A stretch of 64,000 nt of DNA. Source: Gracilibacillus salinarum. GTDB taxonomy: Bacteria; Bacillota; Bacilli; Bacillales; Amphibacillaceae. The stretch is taken from positions 4,164,001 through 4,228,000 of the forward strand of contig NZ_CP095071.1 of the NCBI RefSeq assembly GCF_022919575.1, read 5' to 3'. The notes under the pieces are model-generated. The model had not been told where the DNA came from. It saw only the letters and a list, made by a program, of their open reading frames with translations, and made no database searches. Position numbers and translations under genes: made by a program. Of this stretch, positions 1 to 8,687 are shown piece by piece. The stretch's first letter is position 1, and each line of letters starts with the position of its first letter.

Positions 1-934
1 CCGTAAAGCTAATGTCTAACATTAAACAATCATTCGGAAAAGATATTACGATTGCCAGCTTGTTTGAAGCACCAACAGTCGCAGGATTGGCCGAGAAGAT
101 GGAGGACGGTGAAAGTGACAATGCATTAGATATCCTCTTACCATTGAGAAAGAATGGAACCAAACCTGCTGTCTTCTGTGTACACCCTGCAGGTGGTTTG
201 AGCTGGTGCTATGCAGGATTGATGCAGGCATTAGGTAAAGAATATCCAATTTACGGATTGCAAGCTCGTGGTATAGCTGAAAAAGGAGGATGGCCAAGTT
301 CGATACAAGAGATGGCTAAGGAATATGTGGCACACATTAAGACTGTTCAGCAACATGGTCCTTATCATTTAGTCGGCTGGTCGTTAGGCGGAAATGTTAT
401 TCATGCGATGGCCAACGAATTAAAGCGTCAGGGGAGGAAGTTGGACTTGTCGTAATGCTGGACGCCTATCCAAGTCTCTATTTACCAATAAAAGCAGCAC
501 CGGATGATGATGAAGCCCTTGTCGCACTGCTTGCGCTTGGTGGATATGATCCGGAAAGCTTGCGAGAAGAGAAAGTGACCTTTGAGAATGTAAGTGAGCT
601 GCTACAGGAAGATGGCAGTGCACTAGCGAGCTTAGATCACGAAACACTAATGAATTTAAAAGATACGTATGTGAATTCGGTTAGTATTCTAAAAGACTAT
701 CAGCCAGAACCGTATCATGGTGATTTGCTATTCTTCCGATCTACCATTATTCCAGAATGGTTCGATCCTATTTATACCGATACGTGGAAACCATATGTAA
801 CTGGGAATATCGAAGAATATGAAGTGGAATGTCGCCATAAAGATATGTGTCAGCCTGCACCGCTTGCTGAAATTGGTGCACAGATTCTCAAATCATTACA
901 AGAAGGAGAGAGAAAGCATGAAGAATCCATTTGA
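1..934 (+). pseudogene. dhbF: C-terminal PCP-thioesterase end of a DhbF-type NRPS, partial and frameshifted
   Basis: The 5' part lies outside the window. The visible reading frame begins in the last third of a peptidyl-carrier domain (VKLMSNIKQSF...) and continues into a type I thioesterase. The thioesterase nucleophile motif GWSLGG is encoded near 375-390. The frame then stops at 453-455, while the rest of the thioesterase (MLDAYPSLYLPIK onward) continues in another frame from ATG 455 to 934. The expected protein QG-EEVGLVVMLDAYP is restored by adding one base in the G-run near 431-435, so this is a single-base deletion or a sequencing error. In bacillibactin synthesis this domain cyclises and releases the trilactone. 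The MbtH, exporter, PPTase and DAHP synthase genes downstream support a catecholate siderophore operon. The symbol is inferred from domain and context. Confidence 0.82.
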
Positions 935-1136
935 AAACCAAGACGGAACATTTTATGCATTAAAAAACGATAAAGGCCAGTATTCACTCTGGCCTGCTTT
1001 TCTAAATATCCCGGACGGCTGGGATATTGAGTATGGCAAAGCCGCTAGAGCAGATTGTATCGCTTATATCGAAACACACTGGACTGATATCCGAGTCGAT
1101 TCAACGAGTACCGAAGCTGTCGGATTAGGAAAATAA
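918..1136 (+). CDS. MbtH-family NRPS accessory protein
   Basis: This 72-aa protein has the MbtH fold signature: an N-terminal NPFEN, central SLWP..NIPDGW, and a C-terminal IETHWTDIRV. MbtH proteins bind the adenylation domain of NRPS enzymes and are needed for its solubility or activity. The gene overlaps the 3' end of the NRPS reading frame by 17 bases and has a good Shine-Dalgarno (AGAAGGAGAG near 901-910), so it is probably translationally coupled. The exporter gene starts 2 bases after its stop. Full length for the family. Confidence 0.93.
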   Translation: MKNPFENQDGTFYALKNDKGQYSLWPAFLNIPDGWDIEYGKAARADCIAYIETHWTDIRVDSTSTEAVGLGK

Positions 1137-1137
1137 G

Positions 1138-2526
1138 ATGCGCTCCTTATCTTTTTACAAAAAAGTGATCATTGCAGTATACGTGATGTCGATGTTTATT
1201 GTGGCGATGGATGCAACGATTATCAATGTCGCTCTATCTACAATTGGGCAGGAATTCAATGTACCTGTCTCTGCTACAAGTGGTGTAAACATTGGCTACC
1301 TTGTCAGTCTGGCAATGATGCTGCCGGTAGCAGGCTGGCTTGGGGATCGTTTTGGCTCGAAAAGAATGTTAATGCTGGCGGTCAGTATATTTACCATTGC
1401 ATCCTTATCTTGTGGCTGGGCTCAAAGCCAGGCGATGTTAAATGTATGTCGAGTATTGCAAGGAGCGGGAGCGGGACTTTTGACACCTGTTGGCATGTCG
1501 ATGTTGTTCCGGACATTCACTCCGGAAGAACGTCCTAATCTGTCGAGAGTATTGGTAGTACCGATTGCAATAGCGCCAGCACTTGGTCCAGTGGTTGGCG
1601 GTTTATTGGTGGATCAGCTTTCGTGGCGCTGGATCTTTTATCTGAATATACCGATTGGTGCGATCGTACTCGTGTTAAGTGGCTTGTTTATAGAAGAATA
1701 CAAGGAGCCCTCTGTTGGCAGATTCGACCTGAAAGGATTTCTGTTTTCACTCCCGGGTGTCGGTTTGATCATCTACGCTTTAATTGAAGCACCTATACTC
1801 GGCTGGAGCGCCCCAAAAGTCTTTATCCCGTTTCTATTGGGATTAGGTTTTATTCTTTATCTCGTTAAAATTGAAAAGGAAACACCAAAACCGATGCTGA
1901 ATATATATCTATTCGAAGATCGTTCATTTCGGGTAATGAGTTTAATAGGGCTATTTTCAGCGGCAGGATTGTTTGGTATGTTATATGTTTTTCCACTTCT
2001 GTATCAGAATGTTTTAGGTTTCTCTGCTTTTCATACCGGATTAACGACGTTTCCTGAGGCACTTGGCTTGATGGTTGCTTCTCAGCTGCTGCCATGGTCG
2101 ATGAAAAAATTAGGCGTCCGACGACTAATGCTAATTTCTTTATTTGGATCGATGTTGATCTTTGCGCTTATTGCCTTACTTGCTGAAGCAAATCCATGGG
2201 TGATCCGATTGCTTATGTTCGGAGTTGGTATTTTCCTAGGCCATTCGGTAACTGCAGCACAGATAACGGCATTCCAAACTATCTCGAAACAGCAGATGAG
2301 TCAGGCAACGACTTTACATAATGTCCAGAAACGGTTTGGAGGTGTCTTCGGCGTTGCGATACTCGCAAGCATCATCGGATCGCAGCAAGCAGCAGACATC
2401 ACTATAGTGCCTTACCAATGGGCGCTTGCTGGATCGGCAGTATTTATTGGTATTTGTTTTTTTATTGGTTTAACTTATCGAGAACGAGAGAAGGAGCAAG
2501 TACACGTACAAGCGGAGAGAGCATAA
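1138..2526 (+). CDS. MFS transporter, DHA2/EmrB-type, probable siderophore exporter
   Basis: A 462-aa hydrophobic protein with the DHA2 (14-helix) pattern: MDATIINVALSTIG in helix 1, GWLGDRFGSKR as the motif A loop, and APALGPVVGGLLVDQLSWRWIFYLNIPIG as motif C and the following loop. It is a proton-driven exporter in the cytoplasmic membrane. Its place between mbtH and the PPTase gene suggests that it exports the siderophore made by this operon. The substrate is inference, because family members mostly export drugs. The start codon lies 1 base after the MbtH stop, which indicates translational coupling. Confidence 0.85.
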   Translation: MRSLSFYKKVIIAVYVMSMFIVAMDATIINVALSTIGQEFNVPVSATSGVNIGYLVSLAMMLPVAGWLGDRFGSKRMLMLAVSIFTIASLSCGWAQSQAMLNVCRVLQGAGAGLLTPVGMSMLFRTFTPEERPNLSRVLVVPIAIAPALGPVVGGLLVDQLSWRWIFYLNIPIGAIVLVLSGLFIEEYKEPSVGRFDLKGFLFSLPGVGLIIYALIEAPILGWSAPKVFIPFLLGLGFILYLVKIEKETPKPMLNIYLFEDRSFRVMSLIGLFSAAGLFGMLYVFPLLYQNVLGFSAFHTGLTTFPEALGLMVASQLLPWSMKKLGVRRLMLISLFGSMLIFALIALLAEANPWVIRLLMFGVGIFLGHSVTAAQITAFQTISKQQMSQATTLHNVQKRFGGVFGVAILASIIGSQQAADITIVPYQWALAGSAVFIGICFFIGLTYREREKEQVHVQAERA

Positions 2527-2539
2527 GGAGGAACAAGTT

Positions 2540-3217
2540 GTGGAGATTTGGGTTTGTCGATTGCCGGAAGTGAGACGGGAACAGGATATAGCAGCTGTTT
2601 TTCCTTATTTAATGAAGGAAAGGTCCATACGATTACAACGTTTTTACCATCTGGAAGATCGATTTCGTTCGGCAATTGGTGATCTGCTTATTCGCTTTTT
2701 ATACAGGAAGTATTACGGCACGGAATGGAATTGGGAATGGATTAGGCGTAACCGGTTCGGCAAACCATACTTATGGAATGATTCCCCATTCCATTTTAAC
2801 GTGTCCCATGCTGGTGAATGGGTCGCTTGTGCGGTACATGATACACCAGTCGGGATTGATATTGAACAGGTGAAACCAATCGATTATGCGGAAGCATTTT
2901 TGACAAATAATGAGTATCGGACAGTAGCACTCAATGGAACTCCTTTACGGAAGTTCTATCAAATATGGACAGCAAAAGAAAGCTTCTTGAAGGCTCGTGG
3001 CATAGGATTGTCACAGTCACTGGCTTCGTTTGAAGTAGAGATTAAGCAAGAGGGACAAATCGATATATATGAGGACGGAGATTTGCTTGATTGGATGTCT
3101 GGTAACACATACTGGGTAGAGACTGATTATCCTTTGAGTGTTAGTGCAGAAAGTGTTCATGAAATACCTGTTATCCAAGAAATAACCTATCAGTCATTGT
3201 TATCTGGACAGGAATGA
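2540..3217 (+). CDS. 4'-phosphopantetheinyl transferase, Sfp type
   Basis: Transfers phosphopantetheine from CoA to the serine of NRPS carrier domains. The 225-aa length is typical of Sfp. Family motifs are visible: [21 protein letters not shown] (Mg2+-binding Asp/Glu) and [15 protein letters not shown]. The start is GTG, preceded by AAGGAGG at 2524-2530. It sits 13 bases after the exporter, and its last codons overlap the upstream extension of the next frame, so it is part of the same operon. It probably activates the carrier domains of the NRPS whose end is visible here. Confidence 0.93.
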   Translation: MEIWVCRLPEVRREQDIAAVFPYLMKERSIRLQRFYHLEDRFRSAIGDLLIRFLYRKYYGTEWNWEWIRRNRFGKPYLWNDSPFHFNVSHAGEWVACAVHDTPVGIDIEQVKPIDYAEAFLTNNEYRTVALNGTPLRKFYQIWTAKESFLKARGIGLSQSLASFEVEIKQEGQIDIYEDGDLLDWMSGNTYWVETDYPLSVSAESVHEIPVIQEITYQSLLSGQE

Positions 3218-3237
3218 TTAGTCAAGGAGGAAAAAAG

Positions 3238-4245
3238 ATGACAGTAACATTACCAATGCAGAAGCTGGAAGAGGAAATTATTCAGCTGATCAGCGAAAGA
3301 GGAAAGCTTATATTAGAAAATCAGGAAGACGCCAAATTGACAATGGATCAGATTGAGAAAGTAAATAATGGACCATACGATGCTGCGTCCATTCAGCAGC
3401 TGTTCACACAGCTTGATGAACGCTTTTCTTCCAAAAAGGATACCTATTTGTATTCAAGGGATTACAAACGTGAAGATACAGTGATTCAAGTGAAAAAGCA
3501 TAAAATTGGCCAGGGTGAACCTGTCAAAATAATGGGTCCATGTTCGGTGGAAACGGAAGAACAGGTTAGACAGGCAGCAGCTGATTTAGCTAGCCGAGGT
3601 GTGAAATTTATCAGAGGTGGCGCCTTCAAACCACGGACCTCTCCCTATGATTTTCAAGGGTTAGGAATTAACGGATTGAGGATGTTGTCTGATGCAGCCA
3701 GGATCCATGATATGGCAGTGGTTTCCGAAATAATGAGTGCAGATCAGATCGAAACAGCATTGCCATATATTGATATTATTCAAGTTGGCTCAAGAAATAT
3801 GCAAAACTTTGAATTGTTGAAAGCAGTCGGTCGTGTGAACAAACCGGTGCTCTTGAAGCGCGGGCTGTCCAGTACCATAAAGGAATTTAAAATGGCAGCT
3901 GAATACATCCTGGCAGAAGGTAATCCTAATGTTATTCTCTGTGAAAGAGGGATTCGAACATATGAGGATGCGACGAGAAATACCTTAGATATATCCGCTG
4001 TCCCAATCTTGAAACAAGAAACGCATTTACCTGTGCTCGTCGACATCACGCATTCGACGGGACGAAAAGATATTCTGCTGCCAACTGCAAAAGCAGCATT
4101 AGCAGTAGGGGCAGATGGCATAATGACCGAAGTTCATCCCAACCCAGCCGTTGCTTTGTCTGATGCGAAACAACAAATGGACCTGTCGGAATTTCATGCT
4201 TTCATGGATGCAATTGAAAAATTTGAACAGCACCATTTGCTTTAA
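3238..4245 (+). CDS. aroA: Bifunctional chorismate mutase / 3-deoxy-7-phosphoheptulonate synthase
   Basis: The N-terminal ~90 residues form an AroQ-type chorismate mutase domain and the rest a type Ib DAHP synthase ([62 protein letters not shown]). This is the Bacillus AroA(G) layout, in which the mutase domain acts as a regulatory sensor of prephenate/chorismate. ATG 3238 is preferred to the upstream ATG 3214 because AAGGAGG lies 8 bases before it. It follows the PPTase closely. A dedicated first-step shikimate enzyme in a siderophore operon should supply chorismate for 2,3-dihydroxybenzoate. The metabolic role is inference from context, and this may be a second copy beside a housekeeping enzyme. 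Confidence 0.93.
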   Translation: MTVTLPMQKLEEEIIQLISERGKLILENQEDAKLTMDQIEKVNNGPYDAASIQQLFTQLDERFSSKKDTYLYSRDYKREDTVIQVKKHKIGQGEPVKIMGPCSVETEEQVRQAAADLASRGVKFIRGGAFKPRTSPYDFQGLGINGLRMLSDAARIHDMAVVSEIMSADQIETALPYIDIIQVGSRNMQNFELLKAVGRVNKPVLLKRGLSSTIKEFKMAAEYILAEGNPNVILCERGIRTYEDATRNTLDISAVPILKQETHLPVLVDITHSTGRKDILLPTAKAALAVGADGIMTEVHPNPAVALSDAKQQMDLSEFHAFMDAIEKFEQHHLL

Positions 4246-4649
4246 TAGAAGTGATCAAGGAACAATGTAGCTTGGAATTATTTGTATGCCCCCCTATTAC
4301 TGATACGTTTATGGAAGAGGCATCACATAGTTAAATAGGGATTAGCATAAAAAAGAAGTTGAGCGCATCACAAATCTTGTTTAAAAAAGATTCCCGTGTT
4401 GTGTTTGGCTTCTTTTGTATGGTAGGAAGTATATGATCTCTGTTATAAGCGAGAGAAAAGGAACCAAAAATGGGAAGCGGTACATCGAGATTTGTATCGT
4501 GTAACGAGAATGGGAAGCTGGTAGTCAGAAGCATTCGTTCATTTTTATAATCAATAGAAGTTGAAGTAAAGTGTCTACTTTTTAAAAAGAAACGAATCTA
4601 TTGATAGAGTATGTATAAAGTCTATTTTATCGTGTGATTAGATGAAGTA

Positions 4650-4840
4650 AAACCGGTTATAATACGAATTATAGTAAAAAATGTAAGTTATTTTTTGGCT
4701 GTATGTGAGATGTAGTTGAGGTATCTTGTCGGAATGGCCTGTTCCATCGAGGGATTAAATGAATGTAAACCGAAAATAGTACGAATTATGGTAAAAAAAT
4801 ACAAAATACTTTATAACTTTATGTGAGATGCAGTTAATGG
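4650..4840. repeat. Diverged direct repeat of about 75 bp
   Basis: Two copies share blocks such as taaaaccg, tacgaattat, gtaaaaaa and tatgtgagatg.agtt, at about 4650-4720 and 4766-4838. No reading frame is conserved. The repeat lies between the siderophore operon and the tandem array. Function unknown. Confidence 0.5.
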
Positions 4841-4884
4841 TCAAGAAAGGAAGATATTCGATCAAAAAAGTCCTGTATCGTTTA

Positions 4885-5613
4885 GCGAGAAAGGAACCAA
4901 AAGTGAGGAGGCAGCAGTCAAAGATTTGTACCGTTCAGCGAGAAAGGAACCAAAAGTGAGGAGGCAGCAGTCAAAGATTTGTACCGTTCAGCGAGAAAGG
5001 AACCAAAAGTGAGGAGCAGCAGTCAGAGATTTGTATCGTTTAGCGAGAAAGGAGCCAAAAGTGAGGAGCAGTAGCCAGAGATTTGTATCATTTAGCGAGA
5101 AAGGAACCAAAAGTGAGGAGGAGCAGCCAGAGATTTGTATCGTTTAGCGAGAAAGGAGCCAAAAGTGGGAGCAGTAGCCAGAGATTTGTATCATTTAGCG
5201 AGAAAGGAACCAAAAGTGGGAGGGAGCAGCCAGAGATTTGTATCGTTTAGCGAGAAAGGAACCAAAAGTGGGAGGCAGCAGCCAGAGATTTGTATCGTTT
5301 AGCGAGAAAGGAACCAAAAGTGGGAGGAAGCAGTCAGAGATTTGTATCGTTTAGCGAGAAAGGAACCAAAAGTGAGGAGGAGCAGCCAGAGATTTGTATC
5401 GTTTAGCGAGAAAGGAACCAAAAGTGAGGAGTAGTAGCCAGAGATTTGTATCGTTTAGCGAGAAAGGAACCAAAAGTGGGAGGCAGCAGCCAGAGATTTG
5501 TATCGTTTAGCGAGAAAGGAACCAAAAGTGAGGAGAAGCAGTCAGAGATTTGTATCGTTTAGCGAGAAAGGAACCAAAAGTGGGAGGTAGCGCAACGATA
5601 TTTGTATCGTTAG
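4885..5613. repeat. 52-bp tandem repeat array, 14 copies
   Basis: The unit begins gcgagaaaggaaccaaaagt and ends gatttgtatcgttta. Copies start at 4885, 4938, 4991, 5043, 5095, 5147, 5198, 5250, 5302, 5354, 5406, 5458, 5510 and 5562, giving a period of 51-53 bp, mostly 52. A truncated copy ends the array near 5613, and a more diverged copy stands alone near 4447-4510. The period is not a multiple of three, so the array is not coding. Variation is concentrated in the ggagcagcagtcag segment. It lies between the end of the siderophore operon and rpiA. Copy number is probably variable between strains. Confidence 0.93.
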
Positions 5614-5698
5614 TTAAAAAACTAATACCCCAGTCTCTTTTTATCATACGAACCACATAGTATGATGATAGTATAAGGAAGAAAACGAGGTGATGGTG

Positions 5699-6367
5699 AT
5701 GGATCTTAAGAGAAAAGCGGGCGAAAAAGTAGCGGAATATGTGGAAGATGGTATGATTGTTGGCCTTGGTACAGGATCTACCGCGTATTGGGCGACTATG
5801 AAGCTGGGGGAATTAGTAGCAAATGGTATGAAAATCAAAGGTGTGCCGACTTCGAAAAGTACCGAGGAGTTAGCCAGAAAATTAGGCATCCCCATATTGG
5901 AAATGTCAGAAGTGACTCAAATAGATATTGCCATAGATGGAGCAGATGAAGCTACCGCTGATTTTTCATTAATTAAGGGCGGTGGGGGAGCATTATTGCG
6001 TGAAAAAATGATAGCGTCTATTGCCAAACAGTTTATCGTGGTGATCGATCCTTCAAAATTTGTGAAAAGACTGGGTCAATTTCCATTACCTGTAGAAATA
6101 GTGAAATTCGGATGGGAACTTACGAGCAGTCAAGTCAGTTCGCTCGGTTGCAAGCCGGTATTACGTCAAGAAGATCAAGTCCCTTTTATTACAGACAATG
6201 AAAATTATATTGTAGATTGCTACTTTGATTCGATTATGGATCCAACTAGTATGCGTACAGCACTAAACAGCATTCCGGGAGTAGTAGAAAATGGTCTTTT
6301 TGTCGACATGGCCGATGTTATCATTATCGGACGGGAAAATGGTCCTGCAGAAGTATTATCTGACTAA
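5699..6367 (+). CDS. rpiA: Ribose-5-phosphate isomerase A
   Basis: Interconverts ribose-5-phosphate and ribulose-5-phosphate in the pentose phosphate pathway. The 222-aa product carries the RpiA motifs GLGTGSTAYW near the N-terminus, DGADEA (catalytic Asp region) and KGGGGALLREK. GTG 5690, ATG 5693 and ATG 5699 are all in frame. ATG 5699 is chosen because the Shine-Dalgarno AACGAGG ends at 5690, giving 8 bases of spacing. Many Bacillus have only RpiB, so RpiA here is a taxonomic marker rather than universal. It is a monocistronic-looking gene just downstream of the tandem array. Confidence 0.92.
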   Translation: MDLKRKAGEKVAEYVEDGMIVGLGTGSTAYWATMKLGELVANGMKIKGVPTSKSTEELARKLGIPILEMSEVTQIDIAIDGADEATADFSLIKGGGGALLREKMIASIAKQFIVVIDPSKFVKRLGQFPLPVEIVKFGWELTSSQVSSLGCKPVLRQEDQVPFITDNENYIVDCYFDSIMDPTSMRTALNSIPGVVENGLFVDMADVIIIGRENGPAEVLSD

Positions 6368-6430
6368 GGTTTACACACATTGCTTCAAGGAAATAGTTCT
6401 GTAAAGAGACACAAAAAGGAGGAAGCAACA

Positions 6431-6625
6431 GTGCTAATAGTATATGCTGTCCTAATCGTTGTAATCGGTGTGATTGCATTTGTGTTGACTTATAAACAAC
6501 TTGGACGAAGTGATCCGAATTATCGAGAAAAAAGCAAGTCCCAGGTAACTTTACTAAGCATGATCTATCTTGTCTCAATCGTAGGATCTATTGTGGCACT
6601 GGTGATTTATATGACTGTAAGATAA
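6431..6625 (+). CDS. Small two-helix membrane protein
   Basis: A 64-aa product from GTG 6431, which follows AAAGGAGG at the ideal distance. An upstream in-frame ATG at 6380 has no such site. It has two hydrophobic helices (about residues 2-20 and 41-62) separated by a basic loop TYKQLGRSDPNYREKSKSQ. It resembles the short Bacillus membrane proteins that databases label BshB3, a potential contributor to bacillithiol synthesis. That label rests on memory of the family pattern only, and the function is not established. Confidence 0.7.
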   Translation: MLIVYAVLIVVIGVIAFVLTYKQLGRSDPNYREKSKSQVTLLSMIYLVSIVGSIVALVIYMTVR

Positions 6626-6634
6626 AAAAACTGC

Positions 6635-6795
6635 TTAGTTTACTTGAATAACGCTCCAGCCAAACACTTCGTCCGGCCGGGGCACGACTGGAGCCGTGCC
6701 CGGTAAGACCGGAGCTTTTCAAAGCAAGTCAAATCTATCAAAATCTTCACAATGTCAGATAGTTCTACTTTAGATAATCCATTTTAAAGGTAGAG
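6635..6795. repeat. R1 dispersed repeat, fragment
   Basis: Contains a reduced GC-rich palindromic core (cgctccagccaaacacttcg ... gtgcccggtaagaccgg). It ends in a tail, caatgtcagatagttctact, that matches the right-hand end of the complete copy near 42330. The hairpins may also end transcription of the preceding small gene. Confidence 0.7.
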
Positions 6796-6836
6796 GATAT
6801 TATTAATTAGGACCAAGTGAACTTTATCGATTTATC

Positions 6837-7619
6837 TTAATATTTATAAGATTGTCCACCATCGATTGGAATGACAGCCGCATTAATAAAATTGGCTTGA
6901 TCTGATAGCAGAAACGCAACTAAATAGCCAACTTCTTCTGGTTTTCCGAAGCGTTTCATCGGATTAACACTCACAAATTCTTTGCCTGCTTCTTCCCAAT
7001 TTTCTCCACCAATCTGTTTAAGTGAGCCTTCCACCATAGGCGTCATAATAGCGCCTGGCGCAATTGCTTTAATACTGACACCGAATTGACCATACTCCAC
7101 ACCAGAGTTTCGGGTTAGACCAACGACACCATGCTTACTCGCTGCATATCCAGATTGATTTCCGACACCGCGAATACCACCAACAGATGCCGTATTGACA
7201 ATCGAGCCGTAGCCTTGTTTTTTCATCTGTTTTAATGCATATTTCATGCCGAAAAAGACGCCATCTAAATTGATGCTCACAACTTTGTGGAATTCGTCGA
7301 TTCCGAAGTCTTCTGTTAAATCCTGCTTTCCTTCAATTCCCGCGTTGTTAAAGAAACCATCGATTTTGCCAAATGTGTCAATCGCCTGCTGAATATACTG
7401 TTTTACTTCATCTTCTTTGGCGACGTTAGCCTCTACTAATTCAACTTTTACCTCAGGCGCCGCTGCGAGAATTTCCTTTTTGCTTTCTTCGAGGCCATCT
7501 TTGTTTAAGTCGACAAGAACTAATGATCCGCCTTCTTTCGCAATTTGTAAAGCAGCTGCTTGACCTAATCCAGAAGCTCCACCTGTAATAATAACAACTT
7601 TGTCTTGGTAACGATCCAT
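6837..7619 (-). CDS. SDR-family NAD(P)-dependent oxidoreductase
   Basis: A classical short-chain dehydrogenase: TGGASGLG cofactor loop near residue 12, NNAG near 87, catalytic Ser-Tyr-Lys represented by NTASVGG and YAASKHG, and a C-terminal IDGGQS. About 260 aa, full length. ATG 7619 is preferred to GTG 7628, because the GTG lies inside the Shine-Dalgarno GAGGTG. The substrate cannot be told. The closest general type is cyclohexanol/glucose-dehydrogenase-like SDRs. It is divergent from the 2-hydroxyacid dehydrogenase gene, with about 90 bases between them. Confidence 0.9.
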   Translation of the reverse strand: MDRYQDKVVIITGGASGLGQAAALQIAKEGGSLVLVDLNKDGLEESKKEILAAAPEVKVELVEANVAKEDEVKQYIQQAIDTFGKIDGFFNNAGIEGKQDLTEDFGIDEFHKVVSINLDGVFFGMKYALKQMKKQGYGSIVNTASVGGIRGVGNQSGYAASKHGVVGLTRNSGVEYGQFGVSIKAIAPGAIMTPMVEGSLKQIGGENWEEAGKEFVSVNPMKRFGKPEEVGYLVAFLLSDQANFINAAVIPIDGGQSYKY

Positions 7620-7709
7620 TTTCTTCACCTCATTTTCATGATTACATGCATATTATGTTAGAATAATATCGTTCTATACATCGTTGTTCGGATGAGGAGG
7701 AAGAACAGA

Positions 7710-8642
7710 GTGAATATAAATCGAATTTTATTTGTAAGCGAATTGAATCAAGAGTTAGAGGAATTACTTGCACCATACAAAATCGATAAAAGTATGCGCT
7801 TTGCCAATGAAGCAGCCGTCCAAGAATCAGATTTGCAGTGGGCAGATGCTTTTGTATCTTTTAAAACGAAAACCAGCTATGACTACAGTCAGGTGAAGTG
7901 GGTTCATTCACTTGGTGCTGGTGTAGATCATTTTTTGTTTCAGAAAAATTGGGATGATAAGGTTCTTTTAACAAGAACGATTTGTTCATTTGGTGAAAGA
8001 ATCAGCGAATATTGCTTGAGTTATTTGCTAAAAGATGTGCAGTTACATAATCGATTCAAGGAACTGCAAGCTGAGGGAAGCTGGCAACCAATTAAGCCCA
8101 GCATGCTGAATGAAGCAAAGGTAGTCATTTATGGAACAGGTGAAATAGGTCAGAAAGTAGCCAGCGTCTTATCGTCATTCGGGGTAGAAGTGTATGGGGT
8201 ATCTTTAAGTGGTAAGCAAAAAACAGGATTTAAACAAGTGGTTGCAAATGATGATGCCTCTGGCATATTACAGACCGTCGATTATATGATAAACACCTTA
8301 CCATTGACGAAAAAAACGGAGCAACTGTTCAATGAGCGGATCTTTAGCAAACTCTCACAAGCAGGATTTATCAATGTCGGCAGAGGAGAATCAGTTTCAG
8401 AGGCAGACTTATTAGCAGCGTTGGATGCTGAACAGCTCAGGTTTGCAGTATTAGATGTCTTTGCAAATGAACCATTGCCTGAAGCTCATCCATTTTGGCA
8501 AGATCTCAGAATAACGGTCACACCACATATATCTGCAGTTACTACAGCGGAAGAAGCCGTACAATGTTTTGTGGAAACACTTGAACGAGTTGAGAACGAC
8601 CGTCCCTTGCAAAATCAGGTAGATATAGAAAAAGGGTTTTAA
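7710..8642 (+). CDS. D-2-hydroxyacid dehydrogenase family protein
   Basis: A 310-aa NAD-binding 2-hydroxyacid dehydrogenase. Visible features are the dinucleotide loop VIYGTGEIGQKVA, the catalytic Arg in NVGRGESV, Glu in FANEPLPEAHPFW, and the catalytic His in TPHISAVT. The N-terminal catalytic domain is short and YPxG-poor, as in the phosphoglycerate-dehydrogenase-like proteins of firmicutes (YoaD-like). GTG 7710 is chosen because GAGGAGG at 7694-7700 precedes it. Substrate unknown. The gene is convergent with guanine deaminase, and a perfect hairpin lies between them. Confidence 0.88.
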   Translation: MNINRILFVSELNQELEELLAPYKIDKSMRFANEAAVQESDLQWADAFVSFKTKTSYDYSQVKWVHSLGAGVDHFLFQKNWDDKVLLTRTICSFGERISEYCLSYLLKDVQLHNRFKELQAEGSWQPIKPSMLNEAKVVIYGTGEIGQKVASVLSSFGVEVYGVSLSGKQKTGFKQVVANDDASGILQTVDYMINTLPLTKKTEQLFNERIFSKLSQAGFINVGRGESVSEADLLAALDAEQLRFAVLDVFANEPLPEAHPFWQDLRITVTPHISAVTTAEEAVQCFVETLERVENDRPLQNQVDIEKGF

Positions 8643-8681
8643 TTTAGCGGATAAATCTCCAGAAGAGATTTATCCGCTAAA
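8643..8681. terminator. Bidirectional terminator hairpin between convergent genes
   Basis: Perfect 17-bp inverted repeat, tttagcggataaatctc at 8643-8659 and its complement at 8665-8681, with a 5-base loop. On the minus side it is followed by a short T-rich stretch. It separates the hydroxyacid dehydrogenase from the guanine deaminase gene. Confidence 0.8.
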
Positions 8682-8687
8682 CAGCTG

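Noticed and set aside
4885..5613. CRISPR array
   Set aside because: Units are contiguous with almost the whole 52 bp conserved; there are no unique spacers and no cas genes. It is a tandem repeat.
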